Shown piece after piece: positions 46,021 through 55,651 of a stretch of DNA of 64,000 nt. The notes under the pieces were generated by a model. It saw nothing but the letters and a program-made list of their open reading frames with translations, was not told the origin of the DNA and ran no database searches. How positions within the stretch are numbered: the stretch's first letter is position 1; the number at the start of each line of letters is the position of its first letter. The stretch is from Pseudoalteromonas sp. OOF1S-7 (GTDB lineage Bacteria; Pseudomonadota; Gammaproteobacteria; Enterobacterales; Alteromonadaceae), in the NCBI RefSeq assembly GCF_022347765.1, contig NZ_JAKRFZ010000012.1, positions 97,201 to 161,200 on the forward strand, given 5' to 3'. Position numbers and translations under genes: made by a program.

Positions 46021-46034
46021 CTATATAACGAGTA

Positions 46035-46250
46035 CTACCCAGAAAACTTGTATCCCACACCGTAAACGGATGAGATTGGGGTCTGATCGGGCGCGATGGC
46101 ACTGAGCTTTTTACGAATATTTTTGACATGGGTATCTATGTTACGGTCGACGATGTCATCATTATTCGGGTAAAGCTGTTCAATTAGCTGGGCACGGGAA
46201 AACACTTGTTGTGGGTGACTAAGCAATAAAGCCAGTGATTCGATATAGCA
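46035..46250 (-). pseudogene. Response-regulator C-terminal remnant (OmpR family)
   Basis: On the minus strand the frame reads LLSHPQQVFSRAQLIEQL, then NIDTHVKNIRKKL and SVYGVGYKF, the end of an OmpR-type DNA-binding domain. The receiver domain and the first part of the effector domain are missing. There is no proper start. Upstream it runs out of frame into a lipoprotein gene start, which implies a deletion. Confidence 0.75.
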
Positions 46251-46348
46251 ATTGGTTGGGTTGCAGCGGCTGTACTGCCTGAGTTTGAATCACTTGAACC
46301 GCAGGCACTCAGCACGATACTGAGCGTGAATAAGAAGAGTTGTTTCAT
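46184..46348 (-). pseudogene. Lipoprotein gene start joined to the remnant
   Basis: ATG 46,348 (minus) follows GAGG and encodes MKQLFLFTLSIVLSACGSSD, a typical lipoprotein signal with lipobox LSAC. After ~36 residues the frame runs into response-regulator DNA in a different frame and stops at 46,184 (54 residues). It could still yield a short lipoprotein, but it looks like a deletion junction. Confidence 0.5.
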
Positions 46349-46552
46349 GAAAACCTCGAGCGTGGCTGGTGTCTTATTCTCAGTCTAGATAGCAAATGTG
46401 GGGATAAAATAGCCTCGTTAAAAAACTTTTAACGTTTATAAATTAATAAGTTATGCGATTAGGAGGGCGAGGCTTGGGCAAATGTGTGGAAACTGTGTGG
46501 TTATCATCCCTGAATAACAGTGAACCAAGGTACTGGTGGCTCGAAGTACATG

Positions 46553-47461
46553 TTACGGCTTGATACTTTTCTCAAAATGCTCCGTCAACAGGTCGATAAA
46601 ATGCCGTACTTTGGGTGAGAGGTGACGGCGACTGGGATAAACCACATACACGTTCACATCTGGCTGCGGATAATCGGGAAACAAAGTGACCAGTTGCTGC
46701 TGTGCGATAATGCTGTCTACATAAAACGCTGGCAAACGTGCAATGCCTATTCCGTCGCGCGCCATGGCGGTTTGCATATGACCGTTGTTACATAAGATCC
46801 TTTGTCGTACATCCACATGAAACGCGTTGCCTTGCTTATCTTTGAATTCCCAGCGGTCGGGTGTTTTAAGGTTGCTGTAGCAAATGCTGTGGTGTTTTTG
46901 TAACTCCTTCGGGTGATGAGGTTGCCCAAACCGGCTGAGATAATCCGGGCTGGCAACAATATAAGTCTTACATCGATAGACCCGCTTACAGATCAGGCTT
47001 GACTCCTCCAGCTGGGGGGTTGCCCGCACCGCCAGATCATAGCCATCGCCAATGAGGTCAACTGCTTTATCTTCAAGATCCCATTCCAGTGAGACATTAG
47101 GGTAACGGTTCAGGTACTCGGCCAGAACAGGTTGCAGATAATCTGTACTAAATGCCACCGGACAGGTGATTTTCAGGGTACCCCGTGGAATGTCATCGGC
47201 AACATTCAGTTGCTGTGCGGCTGCCAGTGCATCTTCGATAAGTTGGGTACAGTTTTGGTAATAAGCTTCCCCCTCGGGCGTCAGAGCCAGTGTGCGCGTG
47301 GTCCGGTTTAACAGTCTCACACCCAACCTTTCCTCAAGCCTGGCAACGACTTTACTGACATGTGAGGGTGAGTGGCCCAGCTTCTGTGCTGCGGCAATAA
47401 AGCTCTTGCTCGTGACAACTTCGGTGAAGATCTCTATACCTTCAAAAAGATTGTTATTCAT
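46553..47461 (-). CDS. LysR-family transcriptional regulator
   Basis: The 302-residue protein has the N-terminal LysR winged helix (SFIAAAQKLGHSPSHVSKVV, LGVRLLNRTTRTLALTPEG) and the C-terminal effector-binding domain. It is divergent from the FMN reductase gene with 143 bp between, the classic LysR arrangement, so it likely controls that gene. Confidence 0.93.
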   Translation of the reverse strand: MNNNLFEGIEIFTEVVTSKSFIAAAQKLGHSPSHVSKVVARLEERLGVRLLNRTTRTLALTPEGEAYYQNCTQLIEDALAAAQQLNVADDIPRGTLKITCPVAFSTDYLQPVLAEYLNRYPNVSLEWDLEDKAVDLIGDGYDLAVRATPQLEESSLICKRVYRCKTYIVASPDYLSRFGQPHHPKELQKHHSICYSNLKTPDRWEFKDKQGNAFHVDVRQRILCNNGHMQTAMARDGIGIARLPAFYVDSIIAQQQLVTLFPDYPQPDVNVYVVYPSRRHLSPKVRHFIDLLTEHFEKSIKP

Positions 47462-47604
47462 ATGGAAATAGTAACTTTACTTTTACCCTATTAATCATTA
47501 TTAAAACCTAATATACACTGGTTGTCATCAGCTTGAGGCAAACACAAATCAAAGTGTGGCTCCAGGTGAATCTAAATTCAGACTTATTTTGAGAGGGTAA
47601 CACC

Positions 47605-48129
47605 ATGAAAGTTCTAGTATTTGCAGCCAGTAATAGCCGTCAGTCAATTAACCAGCAGTTGGCAAGTTATGCAGGATCGCTGATCCCCAATGCCGAGCTT
47701 GAAGTGCTCGACCTGAATGACTACGAAATGCCTATTTACAGCATTGAGCGTGAGACAGAGGGCGGCATTCCGGATGAAGCGCAACGTTTTTACGCCAAAA
47801 TAGGTGCCGCAGATGCAATCATTGTGTCTTTTGCTGAGCACAACGGCAGCTATTCAGCGGCTTATAAAAACCTGTTTGACTGGACATCACGTTTAGATAT
47901 GAAAGTATATCAGAATACACCTATGCTGATGATGGCAACGTCGCCGGGTCCGGGTGGTGCACAGAGTGTGCTTGCATCGGCGGTCGGATCTGCGCCTTAT
48001 TTTGCTGCGGATGTCAAAGCAAGCTTGTCGGTGCCAAGTTTCTTTGATAATTTCGACTCTGAAACAGGTGAACTGACGAATGATGAGATTAAACAACAAC
48101 TTGAAGCTGCATTGAAACTGCTGCACTAA
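47605..48129 (+). CDS. NADPH-dependent FMN reductase family protein
   Basis: The 174-residue flavodoxin-fold protein has the FMN phosphate loop AASNSRQSINQQLA, the segment IVSFAEHNGSYSAAYKNLFDW typical of this family, and the TSPGPGGAQSVL loop. It should use NADPH to reduce flavin, quinone or similar substrates. Ribosome site GAGAGGG precedes ATG. Divergent LysR gene likely regulates it. Confidence 0.9.
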   Translation: MKVLVFAASNSRQSINQQLASYAGSLIPNAELEVLDLNDYEMPIYSIERETEGGIPDEAQRFYAKIGAADAIIVSFAEHNGSYSAAYKNLFDWTSRLDMKVYQNTPMLMMATSPGPGGAQSVLASAVGSAPYFAADVKASLSVPSFFDNFDSETGELTNDEIKQQLEAALKLLH

Positions 48130-48164
48130 GTTAGTTTTAGCGCGTAAAGCTGCACTATCACAGG

Positions 48165-48189
48165 CAGGGTGATATCAAATATTGCCCTG
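48165..48189 (+). terminator. Hairpin terminator after the FMN reductase
   Basis: CAGGGTGATAT pairs with ATATTGCCCTG (11 pairs including two G-U) around loop CAA. A short T-rich tail follows. Confidence 0.6.
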
Positions 48190-48245
48190 TTTGGTTGATT
48201 TTTATTCTAACAGTCTAATTACTTTAAAAAAGTTAAATTTTGGGC

Positions 48246-48274
48246 TTTTCAAAAGCATCAAAATCTTCTAGTAT
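48246..48274 (+). promoter_or_regulatory. Candidate tRNA promoter
   Basis: TTTTCA (48,246-48,251), 17-bp spacer, TAGTAT (48,269-48,274). It would place the start a few bases before the tRNA. Confidence 0.3.
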
Positions 48275-48289
48275 CTTTGTCGTCGATTT

Positions 48290-48365
<76 letters not shown>

Positions 48366-48451
48366 AATCTCCTTTTCTTCTATTTTCATTTTTATTCACC
48401 TTAGCTACGATACCTACTTTCGTCATTAACTTTTAGTTTATCTGGTGAGCA

Positions 48452-48766
48452 ATGAACAATCTATTTTCTAATTTGCCTGCAGACCTCAGCGAAGAAGTCT
48501 TTCAGACATTATTGTCCCATGAGCAGCTCAAAATAGAGCGCATCGTATCAAAAGGACACACCTCGCCGCCTCAGGATTGGTACGACCAGGATGAGCATGA
48601 GTGGGTACTGGTGCTGCAAGGGGCAGGTGAGCTGACATTTGAAGATGGCCGGATTGAACGTCTGTCTGTGGGGGACTACATCAACATCCCTGCACACTGC
48701 AAGCATAAAGTCAGCTGGACCGATCCTGAGCAGGAAACCGTCTGGTTAGCCATCTTTTACCGCTAG
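48452..48766 (+). CDS. Cupin-domain protein
   Basis: The 104-residue single-cupin protein has EHEWVLVLQGAGELTFEDG (motif 1) and GDYINIPAHCKHKV (motif 2), with likely metal-binding His and Glu residues. Function unknown. Its last 21 bp overlap the 3' end of the convergent kinase gene. Confidence 0.85.
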   Translation: MNNLFSNLPADLSEEVFQTLLSHEQLKIERIVSKGHTSPPQDWYDQDEHEWVLVLQGAGELTFEDGRIERLSVGDYINIPAHCKHKVSWTDPEQETVWLAIFYR

Positions 48767-51139
48767 CCATTTGTCGAGCACGGTTTTGAGTTGTTCCAGT
48801 GCAATAGGCTTACTGACGTAATCATCCATACCTGCGGCAAAACAGGCCTCAATGTCTCTGATCAGTACATTCGCAGTCAAAGCGATAATGGTCAGCTGCA
48901 TATGCTGGGGCAGTTTGCGGATTGCTTTGGTCGCTTCTATGCCATCCATATTGGGCATGTGCATGTCCATCAGGACCAGATCATAATGCTCTTTCTCCAG
49001 TTGTTGCAGCGCCTGCTGGCCATCGGTAACTATGGTGACACTCAGGCCCAGCTTTTCCAGAATAGCTTTAGTGACCACCTGATTAACTGCATTGTCTTCT
49101 GCCAGCAAAACATGCCCATGTAGTTCGCCTAATGTCACCTGATCACTGTCTTCAGAGTAAATCAGGCAGCAAGGAGTCACAGGCCAGTTAAAGTCAAACT
49201 GAGCCCCTTCCCCTTGTTGTGACTGACAATTGAGGTGGCCACCGCACAGCTCAATGATCTGCTGGCAAATGCTCAGACCCAGCCCGGAGCCTCCATAGCG
49301 CCGGGTAGTGCTCTCATCTTCCTGATAAAACGGGTTAAAAATGTGAGGGAGTTTATCCTTAGCAATACCAATGCCGCTGTCAGAAACGGTAAACTTAAGC
49401 ATCACTTCTTCCATATTACCAATATTTTCAACTTCCAGCCGGATAAAGCCCTCATGGGTGAACTTAATAGCGTTATTAAGGAGGTTTAGCAGTACCTGTT
49501 GTAAACGGTGCTTATCACTCACCACCTCTTTGGGCACAGTATCGCCGATCACCAGTTGGAAACGCAGCCGTTTTTCTATGACCTTTTCGCTAAATAGCTG
49601 TTCCAAATGATGTAAAACAGCGTACAAATCAAACGGTTCAAAATATAGCGATACTTCACCCTGATCTAATTTAGAGATATCTAGTATGTCATTGATAAGG
49701 GTTAGCAGACTCTGCCCCGACTCGTTGGCAACCCTGATTAGGGTTGTCTGCTCTTCGTTGAAGCTGTTCTGTTGATTGAGCAACTGCAGGGTGCCCAAAA
49801 TGCCATTCATTGGAGTGCGGATCTCATGGCTCATGTTGGCCAGAAAGCGGCTTTTGGCATTGGCGGCTTCTTCCGCGGCTAGTTTGGCTAACTCCAGTGC
49901 CTGAGTACGTTCCTCCACCCGCTGCTCCAGATCAGATTCTCGTTGGAACACTTTGTCACGCATTTGGGCAAAAGCGCGGCCGAGATTGGCCAGTTCATCT
50001 TTACCCCGAGTCGACAAAGACACATTAAAGTTGCCCTGGGTTAGTGCCTGCGCGGCTTTGGTGAGCTTAGCAATGGGCTGGTAAATACTGTTCGAGAACC
50101 GCCAGGCAACCAGCAATGAAATGGTGATGGCAAACCCCAGGATGATCAGCAGCTGCTGACGCAACGCGTACACCGGGGCGAACACCACATGCTCAGGCAA
50201 AGTTAAGGCAATACTGTAGCCGGCGGATTTTACCGGGGCATAAAAAATAAACGATTTTGGCTGAACGGGGGTTTGTGCTAACTGGGCATAGCCATTAAAA
50301 CCGGCAATCATTTTCAGGCCGATTTCTCGAAGCATAGGATCGGCTTCTTCGGTCACTTTTAAGCGTACGGCAATTTTCTCACCAATATCATTCACGACAA
50401 ACTTCCCCTGTTCGCGTTTGAGCTGGACTATTTTGTCTGGCTGCCAGTGGTACATATAAATACCCTCCTGGGAAACCAGCATAAACCGGGCATTGTCGTA
50501 AAATTGATGCACAACCTGCTTAGACACAGCCTGCACCAGACGGTCTATCTCACGCCAGGGAATGCTGCCACCAAGCAAACCGGCGACCTTACCATCATTT
50601 GCCAATATGGTGGCGGCCACAACGATCTGTTTGACGCCTGTAGTGTAGGAGATCATAGGCTCAGAGACATAAACTTCAGCTTTCTGATTAACGTTGCGGC
50701 CAATGGTCTGCTGCCAGTAATCGCGGCGGGCAATGGTCCGCTTGCGGGCCTCTGGAGCCTTATCATCGAAGGTTCTGAGCATATTCTGAAAAGGATTACC
50801 GCCTTCTGTGTTGTGAAAGCTGCCATCGGGCCGGCCAAGAATGAACTTTTCGTAGATCTGCTGATGCGCGTCTTTTTCGGTTTGTAAAATGGGGGCGATC
50901 TGTTCAAAGTCCATAGTTTTTAGCGTCGGCTGGCGTGCCAGGGTGGCGACTTCGCTTTTACGCTTGGCAAAGTAGCGGTCGAAAATGGCTGCGGCGTTAT
51001 ATACTTTGGCCTGGGCGGCCGAGATACTCAGGCGTTTTGCCTGCTCGGTACTGTGCAACATTGCGAGCGAGAAAATCACCAGCATGGGAGCCAGCGCTGT
51101 TAAACCCAGAATCACCATCAGGCGCGTTTTTAATTGCAT
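48746..51139 (-). CDS. Hybrid sensor histidine kinase
   Basis: The 797-residue protein has a membrane segment at ~7-27, a large periplasmic Cache-like sensor (~28-330), a second membrane segment (~334-353), HAMP, HisKA (phospho-His in FLANMSHEIRTPMNG, ~residue 443), HATPase (N box LLNNAIKFTHEG; GSGLGLSIC) and a C-terminal receiver (phospho-Asp in LVLMDMHMPNMDG). The input signal is unknown. No cognate regulator is adjacent. Confidence 0.93.
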   Translation of the reverse strand: MQLKTRLMVILGLTALAPMLVIFSLAMLHSTEQAKRLSISAAQAKVYNAAAIFDRYFAKRKSEVATLARQPTLKTMDFEQIAPILQTEKDAHQQIYEKFILGRPDGSFHNTEGGNPFQNMLRTFDDKAPEARKRTIARRDYWQQTIGRNVNQKAEVYVSEPMISYTTGVKQIVVAATILANDGKVAGLLGGSIPWREIDRLVQAVSKQVVHQFYDNARFMLVSQEGIYMYHWQPDKIVQLKREQGKFVVNDIGEKIAVRLKVTEEADPMLREIGLKMIAGFNGYAQLAQTPVQPKSFIFYAPVKSAGYSIALTLPEHVVFAPVYALRQQLLIILGFAITISLLVAWRFSNSIYQPIAKLTKAAQALTQGNFNVSLSTRGKDELANLGRAFAQMRDKVFQRESDLEQRVEERTQALELAKLAAEEAANAKSRFLANMSHEIRTPMNGILGTLQLLNQQNSFNEEQTTLIRVANESGQSLLTLINDILDISKLDQGEVSLYFEPFDLYAVLHHLEQLFSEKVIEKRLRFQLVIGDTVPKEVVSDKHRLQQVLLNLLNNAIKFTHEGFIRLEVENIGNMEEVMLKFTVSDSGIGIAKDKLPHIFNPFYQEDESTTRRYGGSGLGLSICQQIIELCGGHLNCQSQQGEGAQFDFNWPVTPCCLIYSEDSDQVTLGELHGHVLLAEDNAVNQVVTKAILEKLGLSVTIVTDGQQALQQLEKEHYDLVLMDMHMPNMDGIEATKAIRKLPQHMQLTIIALTANVLIRDIEACFAAGMDDYVSKPIALEQLKTVLDKWLAVKDG

Positions 51140-51367
51140 AAATCAAAGTAAAAAAGCTTCTTATCTCACAAGTTTAGACAAAATTTTAATTTGCACCTCT
51201 CGTTATAAAAATTTATTGCCCGGTGGGTTTAAATAATACGTGATTATCCGGCCTAAGCTGATCCGGGACCGTTTGAGATCGCGGTTTCTTTATTCCATAT
51301 CAAACCAGCTGGCATTAGAAATTGCTACATTAGTAAGGTGTTTAGCCCCTATGGTTGGTACTAAAGC

Positions 51368-52303
51368 GTGATACTGATATTTCTAATTTGGGCATTACTA
51401 AGCTGTTCAGTGTGTCTGGCAGTTGAACCCATCTTACCCCTGCACAGTGTCGCCACGGATGAGCGCAAAGTCGCACTGGGTCGGCAGTTGTTTTTTGACA
51501 CCCGGCTGTCGCGTTCTAACGAAGTGAGCTGCGCATCCTGTCATCAGCTGGCAACCCATGGTGCCGATAAGGTACCGCGATCAAAGGGTGTAGAAGAGCG
51601 GCTTGGCGATGTCAGGGCTCCCTCTGTGTATAACTCAGTATTCAATATTCGTCAGGCCTGGGATGGTAAAGCCATGGATTTAAAAGCCCAGGTAACACTG
51701 CCCGTAGAAAATCCGAAAGAATTTGCTACGACCTGGCCTGAGCTAATTGACACACTCAGCGCGGATAAGTCATTCGTTAGCGCTTTCAAGCAGGTCTATC
51801 AGGATGGCTTGTCGCGTGATGCAATCAGTGACGCTATTGCCCAGTATGAGCGCAGTCTGGTCACTCTCAACGCGCCGTTTGATCTGTGGTTGCAAGGAAA
51901 AGGACCTTTGTCTGAGCAGGCTCAGGAAGGCTATCGCTTGTTCAAGTATTATGGTTGTATTAATTGCCATCAGGGCAAGAATGTGGGTGGCAATATGTTT
52001 GCAAAAATGGGCACTTTTGGTGACTATTTTGGCGATCGCGGGACCCCAATCGAGCCTGCAGATTACGGTCGCTATAACGTTACTGGGCGAGAAGCGGATA
52101 AGTTTACCTTTAAGGTGCCGGGTTTACGCCTCGCTGCCAGGCAGGCTTACTTTTTTCATGATGGCAGTGAGCAAAGCCTGAAAGGAGCGATCAATACGAT
52201 GGCCCGATATCAGCTTGGTCGCTCGCTCAGTGAAGCGCAGCTCACAGCCATAGTAGCCTTTCTTGAAAGCCTGGTTGGACATCATCAGGAAATGGCGCCA
52301 TGA
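51368..52303 (+). CDS. Di-haem cytochrome c peroxidase family protein
   Basis: The 311-residue protein has a signal peptide and two haem-binding CXXCH sites (CASCHQ and CINCHQG), as in bacterial cytochrome c peroxidases and MauG relatives. FFDTRLSRSNEVSC and DVRAPSVYN are family segments. Start is GTG 51,368 with a weak ribosome site. Its stop overlaps the start of the next gene (ATGA), so the two are coupled. Confidence 0.9.
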   Translation: MILIFLIWALLSCSVCLAVEPILPLHSVATDERKVALGRQLFFDTRLSRSNEVSCASCHQLATHGADKVPRSKGVEERLGDVRAPSVYNSVFNIRQAWDGKAMDLKAQVTLPVENPKEFATTWPELIDTLSADKSFVSAFKQVYQDGLSRDAISDAIAQYERSLVTLNAPFDLWLQGKGPLSEQAQEGYRLFKYYGCINCHQGKNVGGNMFAKMGTFGDYFGDRGTPIEPADYGRYNVTGREADKFTFKVPGLRLAARQAYFFHDGSEQSLKGAINTMARYQLGRSLSEAQLTAIVAFLESLVGHHQEMAP

Positions 52304-55113
52304 CGCGTACTGTAAAAATCAATTTCCCCGTTATTGGCCAGTGTTTGTTGGTGATGGTATTGACGGCCTTAATGGTGTACTTCTTCCGTGCTCATATTGC
52401 CACCGGTGAGCGCCAGCACGAGCAGGTATCGCATTTGTTTGATGCCAAATCAATCGACGCCAAATTAGACAAATTTGCACTTGAGCTCAGCGTGGGCAGT
52501 TTGCGCCATTTTGATGATTTGCAGCAATTAGACAGGACGTTGCAGCAGCTGACAGACAGGCAGCAGGCACGCCAGGCAGGCATTGAATACCTGGCGTATC
52601 TCAGGCTGCTCAGGCACAAAATGGCCCTTATGGAGCAATTAAAAACTCAAGCGGTGGGGATGCGTAATGGTCTGACTTACCTGCCAGTGGTGCTTGATGA
52701 AATGACTGCGTCAAACCACCCACAGGCCCTGCTTGGTAGCACGATACTCGCCAGCCTGGTGACCTCTGGCCAGTCGCTGGATGAGCTGTTACTGGATACC
52801 CGTATTCGGACTTTAGCACAGGCAACGGTAACAAGCTCCGATCATGCATCGCTCAGCCGTCGCTTCGTCAATCATATTCAGGTTGCGGTCGATTACTATC
52901 GTCAGGTGCATGCAACCCGCCAGGAGTATCTTTCCATTAACAGCAAAGAAGCCTTTGCCCGGCTGTATCGGGCACAAATGGACTTGCATGGCTCACAATT
53001 GCGCCAAACCCGCACGCTGAGTGAGCAGTTATTTGGCCTGGCGGTGGTTTTATTGCTGATGCTGTTGTTTATTTTGCAGCGTTTAAACAAGGCGAAAAAC
53101 CATGCACTGCAGGCCAGCCAGTTGCTGCATGACGCCATTGAGCGGCTGCAGGAAGGGTTTGCACTTTACGACAGTGAAGGCACCCTGATGCTGACTAACC
53201 AATGCTGGTTACGCCACTACGGCGTGGCGTGTCGTGCTCAGTTTCCACAAACGCTGAACGAATGGCAGTTGCGTCAGTCCGAGTTTGTGCATGAACACAG
53301 TGAAACACCACAAGCGCTACAAAAAACGGCGCACGGACGCTGGCTACAGATCCGCCATGCCCGCACTGAAGACGGCGGGTATGTTTACATCAGTGTGGAT
53401 GTGACTGAGTTCAAAGAAGTGGAAGCGGAGCTTAAGACGGCAGCTGCGGTGTATCAGGCAACCCAAGAGGGGATCATGACCACTAATGCCGACCTTGAGA
53501 TAACGGCAGTTAACCCGGCCTTTACGCGTATCACTGGTTATCAGGAGCAGGAAGTGCTGGGCAAAAAACCGAACCTGCTCAGTTCGGGACGTCACGACAA
53601 ACGTTTTTACGAGCATATGTGGCATACGCTAAAAACTAAGGGAGAGTGGGCTGCAGAAATCTGGAACCGTCGCAAAAATGGCACGATTTATCCCGAATGG
53701 CTGGCCATCAGTGCGGTTGAAGATGAACAGGGACAGGTACAGCAATACATTGCTGTGCTGTCTGATATGACGGAACGCAAGGAACAGGAAGCCAAAATTG
53801 CCTATCAGGCGATGTATGACGCGTTAACCGGGCTGCCGAACCGACGCCTGTTACTGGATAGGATCTGTCAGGATCTGAAACAAATAGAACGCCAGCCACA
53901 CCTGAGTGCTCTGCTGTTTATCGATCTTGATCGGTTTAAACGTATTAACGATACGATGGGACATGACGCTGGTGACAATCTGCTGTTAGAAGTTGCGAAC
54001 CGGCTTAACCATCTGGTACGACGTACCGACACCCTGGCCCGCTTCGGTGGTGATGAATTTGTGCTGTTGTTGAGTCAGATAAGTGACGTGGAAGACGCCG
54101 CAAAAGTGGCAGAAAAAATTCTTCTATCCCTGGCTCAGCCTTTTACCATCAATGGTTTTGAGGTGATCAGTGGTGCCAGTATTGGCATTGCCATCATGCC
54201 TGATGATGCCCACGAACAACAGGAGATCCTGCGCCGGGCAGACCTCGCAATGTACAAAGCGAAAGAAAGTGGCCGCAATCAGTATCACTATTTTGCACCA
54301 TCGATGCAGCAACAGGTCAACCGTCGCGTGGAACTTGAGCAACTGCTGCGCAGAGCCATTGCAAACAATGAACTGGCGGTTTTCTATCAGCCCATTATTG
54401 AGCTTGAATCGGGCCAGCTGCATGGCTTTGAGGCCCTGACCCGCTGGCCACATCATGGCCAGTATATTGCCCCGGATGAATTTATTCCGGTTGCTGAAGA
54501 AAGCGGATTGATCTCTGAGCTGGGTGAGTGGATGCTGATGCGCTCAACGTCAGATATTGCTGCCTTGAATCACACGCTCGGTCTGAACTGTTGCTTGTCG
54601 GCGAATATTTCCAGTCAGCAATATAGGCTTGGGTTTAATGCTACGACCTTGCGTCATATCCTGCGTCAGACCGGGTTTAAACCGGCCAATCTGGCACTTG
54701 AAATAACGGAGAGTATTTTATTGGATGACGATGAGGCTATTCTGGCCTGGCTTGAAGGACTCAGAGCAACGGGGGCGCATCTGTCAATCGACGACTTTGG
54801 GACTGGCTACTCCTCGTTAAGCTATTTGCGCCGTTTCCCCATCAACACGATTAAGATTGATAAAAGCTTTATCCATGAGTTTGCGCATGCCCCGGACTCA
54901 CAAAATCTGGTGCGAGCCATATTATCCATGGCTGCCAGCCTGGGGCTTTCTGTTATCGCTGAAGGGGTTGAACACGTCGCACAGCTCGAAGGTCTGAAAG
55001 CAATGGATTGCGATTTAGTACAGGGTTATGTATATGCCAAACCTATGTCGCTGGATGAGCTGGAGATCTGGTGCCGCGAGTTTTGTCAAAACCAAACCCA
55101 GAGCCTGGTCTAG
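52300..55113 (+). CDS. PAS-GGDEF-EAL cyclic-di-GMP signalling protein
   Basis: The 937-residue protein has membrane segments at ~8-30 and ~243-262 around a periplasmic sensor, PAS domains at ~280-370 and ~380-495 (EGIMTTNADLEITAVNPAF), a GGDEF domain with intact active site (ARFGGDEFVLLLS) and an EAL domain with FEALTRW and DDFGTGYSSLSYL. It may both make and break c-di-GMP. Coupling to the upstream peroxidase gene suggests a redox or oxygen input, which is inference. Confidence 0.94.
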   Translation: MTRTVKINFPVIGQCLLVMVLTALMVYFFRAHIATGERQHEQVSHLFDAKSIDAKLDKFALELSVGSLRHFDDLQQLDRTLQQLTDRQQARQAGIEYLAYLRLLRHKMALMEQLKTQAVGMRNGLTYLPVVLDEMTASNHPQALLGSTILASLVTSGQSLDELLLDTRIRTLAQATVTSSDHASLSRRFVNHIQVAVDYYRQVHATRQEYLSINSKEAFARLYRAQMDLHGSQLRQTRTLSEQLFGLAVVLLLMLLFILQRLNKAKNHALQASQLLHDAIERLQEGFALYDSEGTLMLTNQCWLRHYGVACRAQFPQTLNEWQLRQSEFVHEHSETPQALQKTAHGRWLQIRHARTEDGGYVYISVDVTEFKEVEAELKTAAAVYQATQEGIMTTNADLEITAVNPAFTRITGYQEQEVLGKKPNLLSSGRHDKRFYEHMWHTLKTKGEWAAEIWNRRKNGTIYPEWLAISAVEDEQGQVQQYIAVLSDMTERKEQEAKIAYQAMYDALTGLPNRRLLLDRICQDLKQIERQPHLSALLFIDLDRFKRINDTMGHDAGDNLLLEVANRLNHLVRRTDTLARFGGDEFVLLLSQISDVEDAAKVAEKILLSLAQPFTINGFEVISGASIGIAIMPDDAHEQQEILRRADLAMYKAKESGRNQYHYFAPSMQQQVNRRVELEQLLRRAIANNELAVFYQPIIELESGQLHGFEALTRWPHHGQYIAPDEFIPVAEESGLISELGEWMLMRSTSDIAALNHTLGLNCCLSANISSQQYRLGFNATTLRHILRQTGFKPANLALEITESILLDDDEAILAWLEGLRATGAHLSIDDFGTGYSSLSYLRRFPINTIKIDKSFIHEFAHAPDSQNLVRAILSMAASLGLSVIAEGVEHVAQLEGLKAMDCDLVQGYVYAKPMSLDELEIWCREFCQNQTQSLV

Positions 55114-55121
55114 TTGCTACG

Positions 55122-55574
55122 CTATCCGGGGGACTGGATAGCGTCGTTGTGCCTGGGGAGTGCTGCGTAGGTCAGCCGGGATCTGAAGGAGGCATCAAGC
55201 TGAACACGCTGCTGTGGGCAATGTGTATTACACAGTCTGACTTGTTCATTATCTACAAAATAGTAGGCTTTCTGAGCACACAAAGCTGCCAGCCGCGCAG
55301 CGGTTTTCTCTGAACATGTGATCAGCATGCTGAATTCACGATAGCTAAGGTCGGCACTGGCTCCCCAAATAGGAAGCATTTTATAGCCCTTACGCTCCAG
55401 TGCCGGGGACAGCAAGTGCTGATACTGGCGGTTTTTGGCCAGTGTTTGCTTTACGCCATTGGGGTTCCACAAGCTGATGATAGCCCCGCTGGGGGCTGGA
55501 GGTAGTGCACCCCATGGCCGAAACCAAACCTGCTGATACGCTTGCCAAAGCTCGTTATCAATGAGATCCTGCAT
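55122..55574 (-). CDS. DUF3293 family protein
   Basis: The 150-residue protein has the DUF3293 pattern: AIISLWNPNGVKQTLAKNRQ, and later YREFSMLITCSEKTAARLA with AYYFVDNEQVRLC. Its function is unknown. It converges with the GGDEF-EAL gene, 8 bp apart. Confidence 0.75.
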   Translation of the reverse strand: MQDLIDNELWQAYQQVWFRPWGALPPAPSGAIISLWNPNGVKQTLAKNRQYQHLLSPALERKGYKMLPIWGASADLSYREFSMLITCSEKTAARLAALCAQKAYYFVDNEQVRLCNTHCPQQRVQLDASFRSRLTYAALPRHNDAIQSPG

Positions 55575-55651
55575 ACCTGTTGACTGAATAATTTCACAGT
55601 GGCTTCACAGTAGCAGGGCTACGCTGAGTCTGTCCAAACAAAGGAGACTCA

